DNA of 64,000 bases. Source: Nannocystis exedens (GTDB lineage Bacteria; Myxococcota_A; Polyangia; Nannocystales; Nannocystaceae). Under the pieces are notes generated by a model. It was not told the DNA's origin and ran no database searches. It worked only from the letters and a program-made list of their open reading frames with translations. The position numbers and the translations under genes are program-made. The stretch is from the NCBI RefSeq assembly GCF_002343915.1, contig NZ_NETK01000001.1:5222001-5286000 (forward strand), written 5' to 3'. Below are positions 51,522 to 62,804 of the stretch, in pieces (the first letter of the stretch is position 1; each line of letters starts with the position of its first letter).

Positions 51522-52042
51522 AGGGCATGTCCCATCGGACAGCAAGCGATCGCGGCGCGCCGCGGGGCCGCGGTGAGGCGCCCGAGGTGACGGGGCGCCA
51601 AAACCTGATGCCTCGACCGGGGCATTTCGCGTAGCCCTCGCGCCGGGAGCCGACGGGCCGGCAAGGCGCGAGGAGGGGAGAACTTCGCTCGCGCTGCCGT
51701 GCGCGCGGGCGCCGAAAGGTTCGTCGCCGGCCTCTTCGCGGCCGAGAGCGTGCGGCTCGCGGCAGAGCCGGCGACGGACTCGAGCTCGCTCGCGCTCGTC
51801 GCGGGACGGGCTCACGAGGTCGGTGCTGCTGCCTGTAACTTTGCCGGCCGACCGGGCACTGTGCCCCTGCGTGGGTTCTCCGCTCCGACTGCCGCGCGCT
51901 CCGGCGCGCTCCGATCCACCGGCCATTCCGCGGTGTACGACCGGCTGCGCTCGCTGGCGCGTGCGTGTCGGCAGAACCCCCGAAGCCGCACTCGTGGCCA
52001 GCCAATCGCTCAAGACCGCTGACAAATAGGGGAACTTCATTC
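51522..52042. other. Intergenic, little recognisable
   Basis: A half hairpin GGGCATGTCCcatcGGACAG lies at 51525-51541. The rest of the 521 bp is GC-rich, with no supported gene. It is the leader of the pectic-acid-lyase-like gene. AT-richer sequence occurs only in the last 20 bp. Confidence 0.4.
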
Positions 52043-53662
52043 ATGAAACGAATTCTTACGCTCGCTCTCTATCCTGTCCTCTCGACGATCGCCTGCGACT
52101 CGACAGGCAGCGAGGCGGAGAGCGACTCGACGGACACCGAGGTGGAGCGCGACTCGACGGACACCGAGGTGGAGCGCGACGGCCTCCGACCGACCCTCGC
52201 GGTCGGCGAGGCGGAGCCGGCCGCCTCGACGCCGCTCCGCGCCAAGGCGCTCGGGCGCATGCGGAACGCGGCGAAGTACTTCCACGACAATGTCGCCCGC
52301 CACGGCGGGTATGCGTGGCACCACAACGCCACCAACCTGAACGAGCGCTGGGGCGATATCCAGCTCGACGCCGATCAGATCATGATCCAGTCACCGGGTA
52401 CGGCGGACGTGACGATCGCGTTCGTCGAGGCCGCCCTCGCCGACCCGGCGACCCCGGCGCTCAAGACCTACGCGAGGGACGCGGCCATGGCGTTGCGTCA
52501 CGGGCAGGTCAAGTCGGGCGGCTGGCGCCTCTACGCGGACTTCAAGCCGACGCCGACGCTGAAGGCGTGCTACCTCAACACCACGGCGAACTGCAGCTGC
52601 GGCGGCTGCAAGTTCACGGTCTACGACGACCAGGTCACGCAGACGGCGCTCATCGCGATGATGCGCACCGATCAGCTCCTCGGCTTCGCGGACGCGGCGA
52701 TCTCCGGCTCCTCCGCCTACGCCCGCGCGCGGGTGGAGACCTCGCAATTCCCGACGCACGGCGGCTTTCCTCAGGGGTTCGCCGGTCCCGTCGCCGCACG
52801 GCCGGCGCTTCAGGCGAGCTATCCGCCCTCGATCGGGACCTCGTGCGGCCTCGCCAACTGTTACGCCAACCTCTACACCACCGAGTACTGGGACGACCCG
52901 ACCCTGAACGACAACCTCGCGTCGGCCTTCGTGGAGATGCTGTACTGGGCGAAGGAGGTCTATCCCGCGCAGGCCGCGACCTACGGGGCCATGCTCACCG
53001 CCTACGGCGACTTCCTTCGCCGGGCGCAGATGCCTCAGCCGCAGCCCGCCTGGGCGCAGCAGTACGACATCCAGATGCAGCCGCGGTGGGCGCGTAGCTG
53101 GGAGGCTCCGGCGATCGCGGGCCAGGAGAGCCAGGACGTCATGTGGGCGCTCCTTCGCCTCTACCAGCTCGACCCGAGCGTGCCGGCCAACCGCGACGCG
53201 GTCGGGGCCGCGCTCGCGTACCTCGAGACCGTCGACCACGCGAACGACACGCTGATCCACCGCTACATCGAGCTCGACGACACCTCGCCGGCGAACGTCG
53301 GCTTCTACACGGTCAATCCCAACGGTTACCCGGTCCAGTTCTCGCCTGCACCGCCGACCTACCAGAACTACGGGTGGGTGGTCCCGTCGCAACTGGCCGC
53401 GATCCGCGCCGAGTACGACCGGTTGGCGAGCGACACGACCGTCATGAAGCGCTCGTGCCAGAAGCTCCGCGCCGACACGGCGCAAGCCGTCGACACGGCG
53501 GTGAACAACGAGCGGTGGATCACGACGTACAGCCCGGGCGGCCCGCGAAGCGGCGCGACCCCCGGCGACTACCTCGACACCGCGACGTTCGTCAAGAACA
53601 TGCGCACGCTGGCCGAGTTCGTCGTGCGCACGACGACCGACTGCGTCGCGTGGAATTACTGA
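52043..53662 (+). CDS. Pectic-acid-lyase-like secreted lipoprotein
   Basis: ATG 52043 (MKRILTLALYPVLSTIAC) gives 539 residues with a lipoprotein signal. Two tandem nine-residue repeats (DSTDTEVER) and an acidic spacer come first. The large helical domain (about 70-530) has NVARHGGYAWHHNATNLNERWGD, IMIQSPGTADVTIAF, RHGQVKSGGWRLYADF and a Cys-rich NTTANCSCGGCKF. The layout resembles pectic acid lyase (PL10-like) proteins that are widespread in planctomycetes. Catalysis would be beta-elimination of polygalacturonate, but the active site was not confirmed. The gene has a clean leader and a convergent terminator, and may have been acquired. Confidence 0.6.
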   Translation: MKRILTLALYPVLSTIACDSTGSEAESDSTDTEVERDSTDTEVERDGLRPTLAVGEAEPAASTPLRAKALGRMRNAAKYFHDNVARHGGYAWHHNATNLNERWGDIQLDADQIMIQSPGTADVTIAFVEAALADPATPALKTYARDAAMALRHGQVKSGGWRLYADFKPTPTLKACYLNTTANCSCGGCKFTVYDDQVTQTALIAMMRTDQLLGFADAAISGSSAYARARVETSQFPTHGGFPQGFAGPVAARPALQASYPPSIGTSCGLANCYANLYTTEYWDDPTLNDNLASAFVEMLYWAKEVYPAQAATYGAMLTAYGDFLRRAQMPQPQPAWAQQYDIQMQPRWARSWEAPAIAGQESQDVMWALLRLYQLDPSVPANRDAVGAALAYLETVDHANDTLIHRYIELDDTSPANVGFYTVNPNGYPVQFSPAPPTYQNYGWVVPSQLAAIRAEYDRLASDTTVMKRSCQKLRADTAQAVDTAVNNERWITTYSPGGPRSGATPGDYLDTATFVKNMRTLAEFVVRTTTDCVAWNY

Positions 53663-53700
53663 GCGAGACGCCGCGCCGCATCGAGCCTCAGAACGAAGAT

Positions 53701-53726
53701 GCCCGCGAGGACATGTCCTCGCGGGC
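53701..53726. terminator. Perfect 26-bp palindrome between convergent genes
   Basis: GCCCGCGAGGACATGTCCTCGCGGGC is fully self-complementary and lies between the stops at 53662 and 53756. It contains the AGGACATGTCCT core of the dispersed family, which supports the idea that family members work as bidirectional 3' ends. A short TCTTCTTC tract follows on the plus strand. Confidence 0.8.
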
Positions 53727-53755
53727 GTCTTCTTCGCGCTCCGGGAGAGAGGAGC

Positions 53756-55435
<1,680 letters not shown>

Positions 55436-55709
55436 GCCGTGACGACTCCTGGAGCGCCCTGCGGGCGCGGGGCGGGAGGATAGCAGAGGCGCGGGCGAGC
55501 AACCGCGGCCGTGAGCGGCGGCAGTTGCGAGCCCCGCCGGCCGCGACCGGCGCGAGCGGAGGTTCTCGCCGCTCCGGCGCCCGCCGGGGCCGGCGGGCCT
55601 GCGCGCCGGCATTTGCCGGGCCGGCGCGGCCGACCGCCGGCGCGGGGAGCGGGAGATCGCCGGGAGGGCTTGCGGCCGGGGCCGATGCGCACCCATCATC
55701 CCCGGCGAG
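55436..55709. other. Divergent gap between ettA and speA
   Basis: This 274-bp gap has long GC palindromic stretches (GCCGGCG-type, 55573-55650). No promoter was assigned. Confidence 0.35.
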
Positions 55710-57716
55710 ATGAGCCAGACGACGGAAGCAGAAGTTCTCAAGCCGGCGGCGCCGGTGGCGGTCGAGGTGCCGGTGGGCGTCGAGCCCGACGCGAGCAAGC
55801 GCTCGGCGCAGGCGCATGCGCTGGCGGTCGAGACGTCGTTCAAGCGCTACGGCATCAACCGCTGGGGCAGCGCGTTCATCCGCGCCAGTGGCGAGGGCCA
55901 CCTGGTGTTCGCGGCGCCCAACTCGCCGGCCGTCGACCTGTTCGCGCTGTCGCAAGAGCTGGCCCGCCGCGGCATCCGCACGCCCTACGTGGTCCGCTTC
56001 CCGACGATGATCGAGAACCAGATGGGCACGCTGAAGGACGGCTTCGCCAAGGCGATCGCCGACAACAACTACCAGGGCAAGCACATCGGCGTGTACCCGC
56101 TCAAGGTCAACCAGCGCCGCAGCGTGGTCGACACGGTGGTCAAGGCGCGCGAGAAGTTCAACTACGGCCTCGAGGCCGGGTCGAAGCCGGAGCTGCTGCT
56201 GGCGATGGCCCAGCCGCCGCTCAAGGGCTCGCTCCTGGTCTGCAACGGCTACAAGGACCGCGAGTTCATGCGCATGGCCTTCCACGCGGCCGAGCTCGGG
56301 CACCACGTGATCATCGTGCTCGAGAGCACGCGTGAGGTCCGCCGCTACCTCGACGTCTACAACGAGCAGGACTGGACCGCGAAGCCCGAGGTCGGCATGC
56401 GCGCCAAGCTGTACAGCCGCGGCAGCGGCCGCTGGCAGAGCTCCGGCGGCGAGAGCAGCAAGTTCGGCCTGACGACCAACGAGCTGCTGGCGGTGGTGCG
56501 CGAGCTGACGGCCGCCGGGATGGTCGAGCAGCTGTCGCTGCTGCACTTCCACATCGGCTCGCAGATCACCCAGATCAAGCGGATCAAGACGGCCGTCCGC
56601 GAGGGCGCCCGCATCTACGCCGAGCTGCAGCAGCTGGCGCCGCAGCTGCGCTACCTCGACCTCGGCGGCGGCATCGGCGTCGACTACGACGGCTCCCGCA
56701 CGTCGTACCCGTCGTCGGCCAACTACTCGCTCGAGGAGTACGCGTCGCAGGTGGTGTTCGAGGTGATCGAGGCCTGCCGCGAGGTCGGCGCGCGCCAGCC
56801 GACGCTGCTCACCGAGTCGGGCCGCGTGGTGGTCGCCAACCACGCGGTGACGATCGCCGACCTGCGCGAGGTCCAGGGCGAGCTCTTGCCGGTGCCCGAG
56901 CCCGGCGAGGACGAGCACCGCCTGGTCCACGAGCTGCGCAGCACGCTCGAGAGCCTCAACATCAAGAACGTCGAGGAGTACTTCCACGACGCGATCGACT
57001 ACCGCGACGAGTGCCTGCAGCTGTTCTCGCGCGGCTACCTGAGCCTGCAGGACCGCGCCAGCGCCGAGGGCCTGTTCGGACGGATCCGCAACAAGGTCAA
57101 GCAGATCGTCGAGTCGATGCCGCACCCGCCCGAGGAGATCGTCGACTTCCTCGGCAAGGCCCACCAGAAGTACCTCGTCAACTTCTCGATCTTCCAGAGC
57201 ATCCCCGACGCGTGGAGCATCGACCAGGTGTTCCCCGCGGCGCCGCTGTCCCGCCACGGCGAGAAGCCGACCATCAACGCGCAGATCGTCGACATCACCT
57301 GCGACAGCGACGGTTGCGTGGAGACGTTCGCCCACCCCGACGAGAACATGCCGTACCTGCCGCTGCACGAGCGCCGCGGCTCGGACGAGAAGTACTACCT
57401 GGGGTTCTTCATGACGGGCGCGTACCAGGACAGCCTGGCGAACGTGCACAACCTGTTCGCCCGCTGCCACGAGGTCATCCTCCGCAACCCGGACGACGAC
57501 ATGGTCCTGCCCGGCAGCGAGCGCGTCGAGCTCGGCGAGAACTTGACCTTCGAGATCAAGATGGGCGCGACCTGCGAGGACGTGCTGTCGGCGATGGACT
57601 TCGACGTCGAGCGGATGATCCGCTGGCTCCGCGACCGCCACCTCGCGGTCGAGACGACGCTCGGCGAGTCGTGGCTGCTCGGGGTGCTGCAGAGCTACCC
57701 GTACCTGTCGCGCTGA
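55710..57716 (+). CDS. speA: Biosynthetic arginine decarboxylase
   Basis: This 668-residue protein has the family features. An N-terminal extension is followed by FKRYGINRWGSAF and the PLP Lys in YPLKVNQRRS (about 132). Further motifs are HFHIGSQITQI, YLDLGGGIGVDYDGS and the catalytic Cys region ITCDSDGCVE. SpeA decarboxylates arginine to agmatine in polyamine synthesis, a cytosolic PLP- and Mg-dependent reaction. Length is typical. No speB is adjacent in the window. Confidence 0.95.
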   Translation: MSQTTEAEVLKPAAPVAVEVPVGVEPDASKRSAQAHALAVETSFKRYGINRWGSAFIRASGEGHLVFAAPNSPAVDLFALSQELARRGIRTPYVVRFPTMIENQMGTLKDGFAKAIADNNYQGKHIGVYPLKVNQRRSVVDTVVKAREKFNYGLEAGSKPELLLAMAQPPLKGSLLVCNGYKDREFMRMAFHAAELGHHVIIVLESTREVRRYLDVYNEQDWTAKPEVGMRAKLYSRGSGRWQSSGGESSKFGLTTNELLAVVRELTAAGMVEQLSLLHFHIGSQITQIKRIKTAVREGARIYAELQQLAPQLRYLDLGGGIGVDYDGSRTSYPSSANYSLEEYASQVVFEVIEACREVGARQPTLLTESGRVVVANHAVTIADLREVQGELLPVPEPGEDEHRLVHELRSTLESLNIKNVEEYFHDAIDYRDECLQLFSRGYLSLQDRASAEGLFGRIRNKVKQIVESMPHPPEEIVDFLGKAHQKYLVNFSIFQSIPDAWSIDQVFPAAPLSRHGEKPTINAQIVDITCDSDGCVETFAHPDENMPYLPLHERRGSDEKYYLGFFMTGAYQDSLANVHNLFARCHEVILRNPDDDMVLPGSERVELGENLTFEIKMGATCEDVLSAMDFDVERMIRWLRDRHLAVETTLGESWLLGVLQSYPYLSR

Positions 57717-57767
57717 GTCTCGTTCAGGCGCGCTCGTCGCGGCCTCGCGGGCCGCGACGAGCGGGCG

Positions 57768-59831
57768 TCATGCGTTGTTGTTGTAGAGCACGAGCTGGCG
57801 GTCGCAGCGCGCGAGCACCTCGTCGCTCTCGAGGCTGTCGGTGACGACGATCAGGGTCCACGGGCGCGCGCGGTCGAAGATCCAGTCGAGCAGGGCGGTC
57901 CGCTGCGGCGCGCTGAGGTCGAGCCGGTCGAGGCCGAGGTCGATCAGCAGCAGCCTGGGCTGGGCGACGAGCGCCCGCACCAGCGCGACCCGGCGGATCT
58001 CGCTGTCGGTCAGCAGCCCGCCGTCGCCGTCGCCGAGCAGCAGCTGGTCGAAGCCGCCGGGCAGCCCCAGCGCGGTGCGGCGGAGGTCGACGAGGTCGAG
58101 GAGCGCGTGCAGCTCGGCGCGGTCGCCCGACCAGCCGGCGCCGACGAGGTTCTCGAGCAGGCTGGCGCCGACGAGCTCGCCGCCGCGGACGAGCGCGACC
58201 TGCTCGCGGATGCTGTCGAGCTCGAGGTACCGGACGTCGCGGCCGTCGAGCCGGCCGGTCAGCGTCAGCGGCGGAGTGCGGTCGTAGAGGCCGTAGAGCA
58301 GGTCCAGCACGCGGCTGTGGCCGTCGTTGCCGCCGACCAGCGCGACGCGCTCGCCCGGACGAATGGTGAGGTTGCTGGGCTCCGACGTCAGCTCGACCGC
58401 CATCGGCCGGGCCGCCGTCGGCAAGAGCTCGCCGCCGCGGGGCTCGAGGTCGGCGTCGAGCGTCAGGGCCAGGGTCTGGACCGCGGCCACGCCCTCGTAC
58501 ACCGGGTCGAGCTGCTGCCCGAGGCCGCGGACGCCGGCGCCGACCTGGCTCACCAGCACGGACGCGGCCACGAGCTGGCCCAGCGTCAGCTCGCGCGAGA
58601 TCACCAGCCAGCCGCCGATCGCCAGCACCCCGACGGTCGCCAGCACCTCGAGCGCGGCGCCGGTGACGATGTGGCGGAGGAGCGTGTCGAAGTACCTCCC
58701 GCGCGCCTGCAGCCAGTTGCGCAGCAGCACCTCGCCGTGAGCGTCGGCGAGCGCCCGCCCGCGCGGGTCGGAGAACACGAGCCGCATGCTGGCGACGTCG
58801 TCCATCCAGCGGAACAGCCACCACTTGCAGTCGGACTCGTGGATCGCGCGCTGCTCCGCGCCGCGCCCGGCGAGCATGACGCCGGCGATGCAGACGATCA
58901 GCGCCGCGTCGAAGGCGAGCAGCAGCGGGTGGTAGAACGCGAGCAGCACCAGGCTCGCCGCGCTCACCATCACCAGCGAGGTGCCGTCGAGCAGCAGCGA
59001 CGAGAAGTCCTTCTGCAGGATCGGCATGTCCATGTAGCGGTTGCACAGCTCGCGGTTCGAGACCGTCTGCCGCGACTTGCGGGAGGTCCGCGCGGTGCGG
59101 CGGATCCAGTCGGTCACGCCGCGCACCCACAGCTGGCGATAGACCCGCTCGACGGCGATGAACTGCAGCACGCGCAGGAGCGCGACCGCGGCCAGGGCCA
59201 CCAGCAGCATCGTCGACAGCAGCAGGATCGGCTGCAGCATCAGGGTGCTCGAGATGGTGTTGACGAGCGCCTGGGCGGCGACCGGGACCGCGAGCGAGAC
59301 GGCCGCCATCACCGCCCCGTACACGCAGACGACGAACACCTCGCGCCGCTCCATCACGAAGGCCCGCACCAGGCGCACGAACTCGCTCGGCGGGTGCGAC
59401 ATCTCCGAGAGCATCAGGCGCGGCTCGATCGCCAGCCACGGCGGCGCGGGCTCGCTCGAGCCCCGCGGCTTCAGGCCGGCCATGAACGCCGCGGGGCGCA
59501 TCCGCTGGCGGCGTTCGCTGCGGCCGTCGAGGACGACCAGGTCGAGCGCGCCGCGCCGCGCGCCGAGCAGCACGTACCAGCGGTCGCCGACCGAGGTGAA
59601 CGCCGGCGCCTCGAGCGAGCACAGGCGCGACAGCTCCTCCTCGGTCTCGACGGTGAAGCGGGCGGCCTTCAGGCCCGCCTGGCGGACCGCCCGCTCCGCG
59701 GCGACGTCCCACGGCTGCGGGCCGCCGTCCGACTCTGCGGGCGCCGCGTGCGTCACCGTCGCGAGCGTCTGGCCGGTCGCCGCGGCGACCAGCTCGAGGA
59801 CGCGTGGGGGGATCTGGGTGGCGTCATCCAT
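57768..59831 (-). CDS. ABC-exporter-like protein with degenerate ATPase domain
   Basis: This 687-residue protein has the layout of a peptidase-containing ABC exporter: a C39-like N-terminal domain lacking the catalytic Cys motif (about 1-125; TSVGDRWYVLLGARRGALDLVVLDG), a transmembrane domain (about 160-445) and a nucleotide-binding-like domain (about 475-687). All core motifs of that domain have changed. Walker A is GGNDGHSR (500-507), without the Lys; the signature is LLTDSE (606-611); Walker B is LLLIDL (Asp 631, no Glu); and the switch His is replaced by TDS (664-666). The same substitutions occur in the partner at 62801-64000. It lies 48 bp downstream of the TolC gene and is probably in the same operon. 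Confidence 0.85.
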   Translation of the reverse strand: MDDATQIPPRVLELVAAATGQTLATVTHAAPAESDGGPQPWDVAAERAVRQAGLKAARFTVETEEELSRLCSLEAPAFTSVGDRWYVLLGARRGALDLVVLDGRSERRQRMRPAAFMAGLKPRGSSEPAPPWLAIEPRLMLSEMSHPPSEFVRLVRAFVMERREVFVVCVYGAVMAAVSLAVPVAAQALVNTISSTLMLQPILLLSTMLLVALAAVALLRVLQFIAVERVYRQLWVRGVTDWIRRTARTSRKSRQTVSNRELCNRYMDMPILQKDFSSLLLDGTSLVMVSAASLVLLAFYHPLLLAFDAALIVCIAGVMLAGRGAEQRAIHESDCKWWLFRWMDDVASMRLVFSDPRGRALADAHGEVLLRNWLQARGRYFDTLLRHIVTGAALEVLATVGVLAIGGWLVISRELTLGQLVAASVLVSQVGAGVRGLGQQLDPVYEGVAAVQTLALTLDADLEPRGGELLPTAARPMAVELTSEPSNLTIRPGERVALVGGNDGHSRVLDLLYGLYDRTPPLTLTGRLDGRDVRYLELDSIREQVALVRGGELVGASLLENLVGAGWSGDRAELHALLDLVDLRRTALGLPGGFDQLLLGDGDGGLLTDSEIRRVALVRALVAQPRLLLIDLGLDRLDLSAPQRTALLDWIFDRARPWTLIVVTDSLESDEVLARCDRQLVLYNNNA

Positions 59832-59879
59832 GAGGGTCTGCGGCGGTCGCTTGGACGTGCGTGCGGCGAGCGAGCGGGT

Positions 59880-61475
59880 TCACGGGGTCACCGGCTGGAC
59901 GCCCATGCCGAGCGACCCCTCGAGCTTCGCCTTGGCGACGAAGTAGTCGGAGACGGCCTGGATCTCGTTGTGGGCCGCGTCGGCGCTGGCGACCTCGCGG
60001 AGGTTGACGAGGAGGAGGTCGCCGGCCCCGAGCTGGAACTTGCGGTACTCGGCGGCCGCGAGCTGACGCGTCAGGTCGACCTCCTGATTGGCCAGGCGGG
60101 CCCGGCGGTAGGCGGCCACCAGCGCCTGGTGGCCGTCGCGGATCTCGACGCTGATCGTGTCGTCGAGCAGGCGCAGCTCGGCGGCGATCGCCTCGGCCGA
60201 GGCGCGGGTCGCCTCGAGCTGGCCTCGCGCGTACCGCAGCGGGATCGGGATCTCGAACACCAGCGCCAGGACGGCGCCGGTGCGGACGAAGTCGGGGAGC
60301 AGCGGCCGGCCCATGTAGCGCGACACCCACGCCGACAGCTCGACCTTCGGCGCGCGCTGGTTCTTGGCCCAGCGCAGCTCGACGTCGGCCTGCGAGCGGA
60401 GGGTCAGGCGGGCCCGCCGGTCGGGCCTGCGCTCGAGCGCGGCGCCGATCTCGGCCTCGATGTTGCCGTTGTCCGGGTCGGCCATCGCCGGCAAGCGCGC
60501 CGGCAGCCGGTCGACGCTGGGGATGACGGGGTTGCCGGCGCCGTCGCGCAGGTACAGCGACAGGTCGAGCCCGGCCTGCTGGAACGCGCGCTCGGCCGCG
60601 ACCACGCGGCCCTCGCGGTCGAGGATCAGGCGCCGGTTGTCGACGCCGGCCAGCGGGTCGAGCGCGCCGAGCTCGATGCGCCGGCGGAGCGCCCCCTCGC
60701 GCTTCTGCGCCAGCGCGAGCAGGGTCTCCTCGATCTCGAGGCGCAGCCCGTTGGCGACCCATGTCCAGTAGCTGGTGGCCGCGGCGACCTCGAGCTCGAG
60801 CAGCTTGGCGTCGCGGACCTCCTTCATGCGGTCGCGCTCCATCGACGACTGGCGGATGTTGGCGCGCCGGCGATCGATCGCGCGGTCCTTCCACAGCGGC
60901 AGGGTGAGGCCGGCCGACAGCGTGCCGAGGGTCGAGCGGACGTCGCGGCTGCCGACGCGATCGTCGACGTCGAGGATGGTGTCGATCGTGGTGTTGTAGT
61001 AGGGCCGTCGGCCCACGCCGACCTGCCAGCCGGCCCACGCGGTGAGGCCCCACAGCGGCGTGGGCTGCTCGACGCGGGCGTCGAGGATCGAGTTGCGGTA
61101 GACGGGCTCGACCACCGCGCGTCCGCGCACGACCGGGTCGTACATGCCGCGCGCGCCCTTGGCGTGGCCCTCCGCGCCGCGGATGCCGAGCTCGGCGCTC
61201 TTCATCCGCGGGTCGCGTTGCTCGACGCTGTCGAGGACCTCGGCCAGCGTCAACACCGGGCCGGCGCGCGTCTTCGGGATCGTCTCGCCGGCCTCGTCCT
61301 GGTCTTCCCAGGCCGGGACCTCTTTCTGCGGGGCCTTGGGGGGTTCGACGGGGACCTCGAGCGGCCCGGTGTCGCGCGGGCGGGGCACCGGCGGGGCCGC
61401 CGACGCATTCGCTGCCGAGAGGAGGGCGCCCAGCAGGGTCGCCGAGCCCGCGGCTCGCAAAGTTCGCGTCATCAT
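59880..61475 (-). CDS. TolC-family outer-membrane efflux protein
   Basis: This 531-residue protein has a signal peptide (MMTRTLRAAGSATLLGALLSAANASA) and a Pro-rich spacer. Two TolC repeats follow, with strands and long helices such as DPRMKSAELGIRGAEGHAKGARGMYDPVV and QAAAEYRKFQLGAGDLLLVNLRE. It should trimerise into the outer-membrane channel of a tripartite exporter. It starts 3 bp after the stop of the HlyD gene, so the genes are translated together. Confidence 0.93.
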   Translation of the reverse strand: MMTRTLRAAGSATLLGALLSAANASAAPPVPRPRDTGPLEVPVEPPKAPQKEVPAWEDQDEAGETIPKTRAGPVLTLAEVLDSVEQRDPRMKSAELGIRGAEGHAKGARGMYDPVVRGRAVVEPVYRNSILDARVEQPTPLWGLTAWAGWQVGVGRRPYYNTTIDTILDVDDRVGSRDVRSTLGTLSAGLTLPLWKDRAIDRRRANIRQSSMERDRMKEVRDAKLLELEVAAATSYWTWVANGLRLEIEETLLALAQKREGALRRRIELGALDPLAGVDNRRLILDREGRVVAAERAFQQAGLDLSLYLRDGAGNPVIPSVDRLPARLPAMADPDNGNIEAEIGAALERRPDRRARLTLRSQADVELRWAKNQRAPKVELSAWVSRYMGRPLLPDFVRTGAVLALVFEIPIPLRYARGQLEATRASAEAIAAELRLLDDTISVEIRDGHQALVAAYRRARLANQEVDLTRQLAAAEYRKFQLGAGDLLLVNLREVASADAAHNEIQAVSDYFVAKAKLEGSLGMGVQPVTP

Positions 61476-61478
61476 CGC

Positions 61479-62804
61479 TCAGTTGCTCCCTTGGGCGGGT
61501 TGCGCGTCGGGGGCCGCGCCGAGGGCCGGCGGGAACCCGTTGATCTGGCGCCACATCTCGAACCCGAGGCGGACCCGCTCGAGCAGGACCCAGCCGTTGA
61601 CGCGGACGCCCTGGCGCAGCCAGCGGCTCTCGGGCCAGGGCAGGTCCTCGGGGTCGGGGAGGACGACGACGCGGTAGCGGCCGTCCTCGGCGGCCATGGC
61701 GTCGACGAACACGACCACGCCGCCGAAGGTGCCGACCGCGACCGACGGCCAGCCGACGAACTGCACCGCGGGCCAACCCTCGAACTGCAGGCGGACCTTG
61801 CGGCCGGCGGAGATCAGCGGGCCGTCGCTGCCGGACGCCCACAGCTCGACGGCGGTGGTGCCCATGTCGGGGACGAAGGTGGCGATCACGTCGCCCGCCG
61901 CGACCATGTCGGTGCCGTGGCGGCCGACCAGCTTGAGGACCGTGCCGTCGCGCGGGGCGACGATCTTCATCCGCCGCTGCCGGGCGAAGCGGACCTCGAG
62001 CTGGACGAGGTCAGCGTCGGCCGCGGCGAGGTTGCTCTCGGCGTCGGTGAGCGCGCTGCGAGCCTCCTCGATGCTGGCGCGGGCGGATGTCTCGATGGCT
62101 TCGGCGTCGGAGTCGAGGACCCCGATCTCGCGCTCCGCCGCCTTGAGCGACGCCCGCGCGGTGTCGAGGTTGGCCGAGCTGGTGGCGGCCTCGAGCTTGG
62201 CGAGCTCGAGCTCGCGCTCCGAGGCCAGGCCCTCGTTGAAGAGCGCCTCGGTGCGGGTCAGGTTGAGGCGCGCGGTCTCTTCGGCCGAGACGGCCGCGTC
62301 CACGGCGCGCTGGGCGGCGTCGAGGCGGTCGCGGCCCATCTTCGTCCGGAGATCGGCCGACGACGACTGCGCCGCCTCGCTCAACTCGAGCGCCGAGATC
62401 TTGGCGCGGGCGATCTCGACGGCGCTCTGGGCCGCCACCCGCCGCGACTCGATCGCCATCCGCTCGCGCTCGAGGCGGCCGAGGATCTCGGGGTCGTTGT
62501 CGCTGATGTCGGCGATCGGATCGCCGGCCTTGACGTGCGAGCCCTCCTCGACGTGCCAGGTCTGGAGGCGGCCGTCGATCGGCGCCTCGATCGAGCTCTG
62601 ACGGTCGAGCGGCGCGTAGGCGATGACGCGGCCCTGGCCCGGCACGCTCTGCTGCCACGGCACCAGCACCAGCGCCGCGACGATCATCAGCAACGCGAGG
62701 CCGAGCAGGCGGACCGTGACCTGGGTGCTGTGCGGCTGGCGGACCGACAGCAAGCTCGGGCGCGTCATGTCGAACACCGGGACGATGGGGGTGTGTGCCT
62801 TCAT
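61479..62804 (-). CDS. HlyD-family membrane fusion protein
   Basis: ATG 62804 gives 441 residues: one membrane helix (about 32-50; LLGLALLMIVAALVLVPW), the first half of the lipoyl domain (IEAPIDGRLQTWHVEEGSHVKAGDPI), long alpha-hairpin coiled coils (about 105-255) and MKIVAPRDGTVLKLVGRHGTDMV as the second half. A C-terminal beta domain follows. It should bridge the inner-membrane ABC partner and TolC. Its start overlaps the stop of the ABC gene upstream by four bases (ATGA). Confidence 0.93.
   Translation of the reverse strand: MKAHTPIVPVFDMTRPSLLSVRQPHSTQVTVRLLGLALLMIVAALVLVPWQQSVPGQGRVIAYAPLDRQSSIEAPIDGRLQTWHVEEGSHVKAGDPIADISDNDPEILGRLERERMAIESRRVAAQSAVEIARAKISALELSEAAQSSSADLRTKMGRDRLDAAQRAVDAAVSAEETARLNLTRTEALFNEGLASERELELAKLEAATSSANLDTARASLKAAEREIGVLDSDAEAIETSARASIEEARSALTDAESNLAAADADLVQLEVRFARQRRMKIVAPRDGTVLKLVGRHGTDMVAAGDVIATFVPDMGTTAVELWASGSDGPLISAGRKVRLQFEGWPAVQFVGWPSVAVGTFGGVVVFVDAMAAEDGRYRVVVLPDPEDLPWPESRWLRQGVRVNGWVLLERVRLGFEMWRQINGFPPALGAAPDAQPAQGSN

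Noticed and set aside
51699..52022. 107-codon frame upstream of the pectic-acid-lyase-like gene
   Set aside because: No ribosome site, no predicted structure, and composition similar to intergenic sequence.
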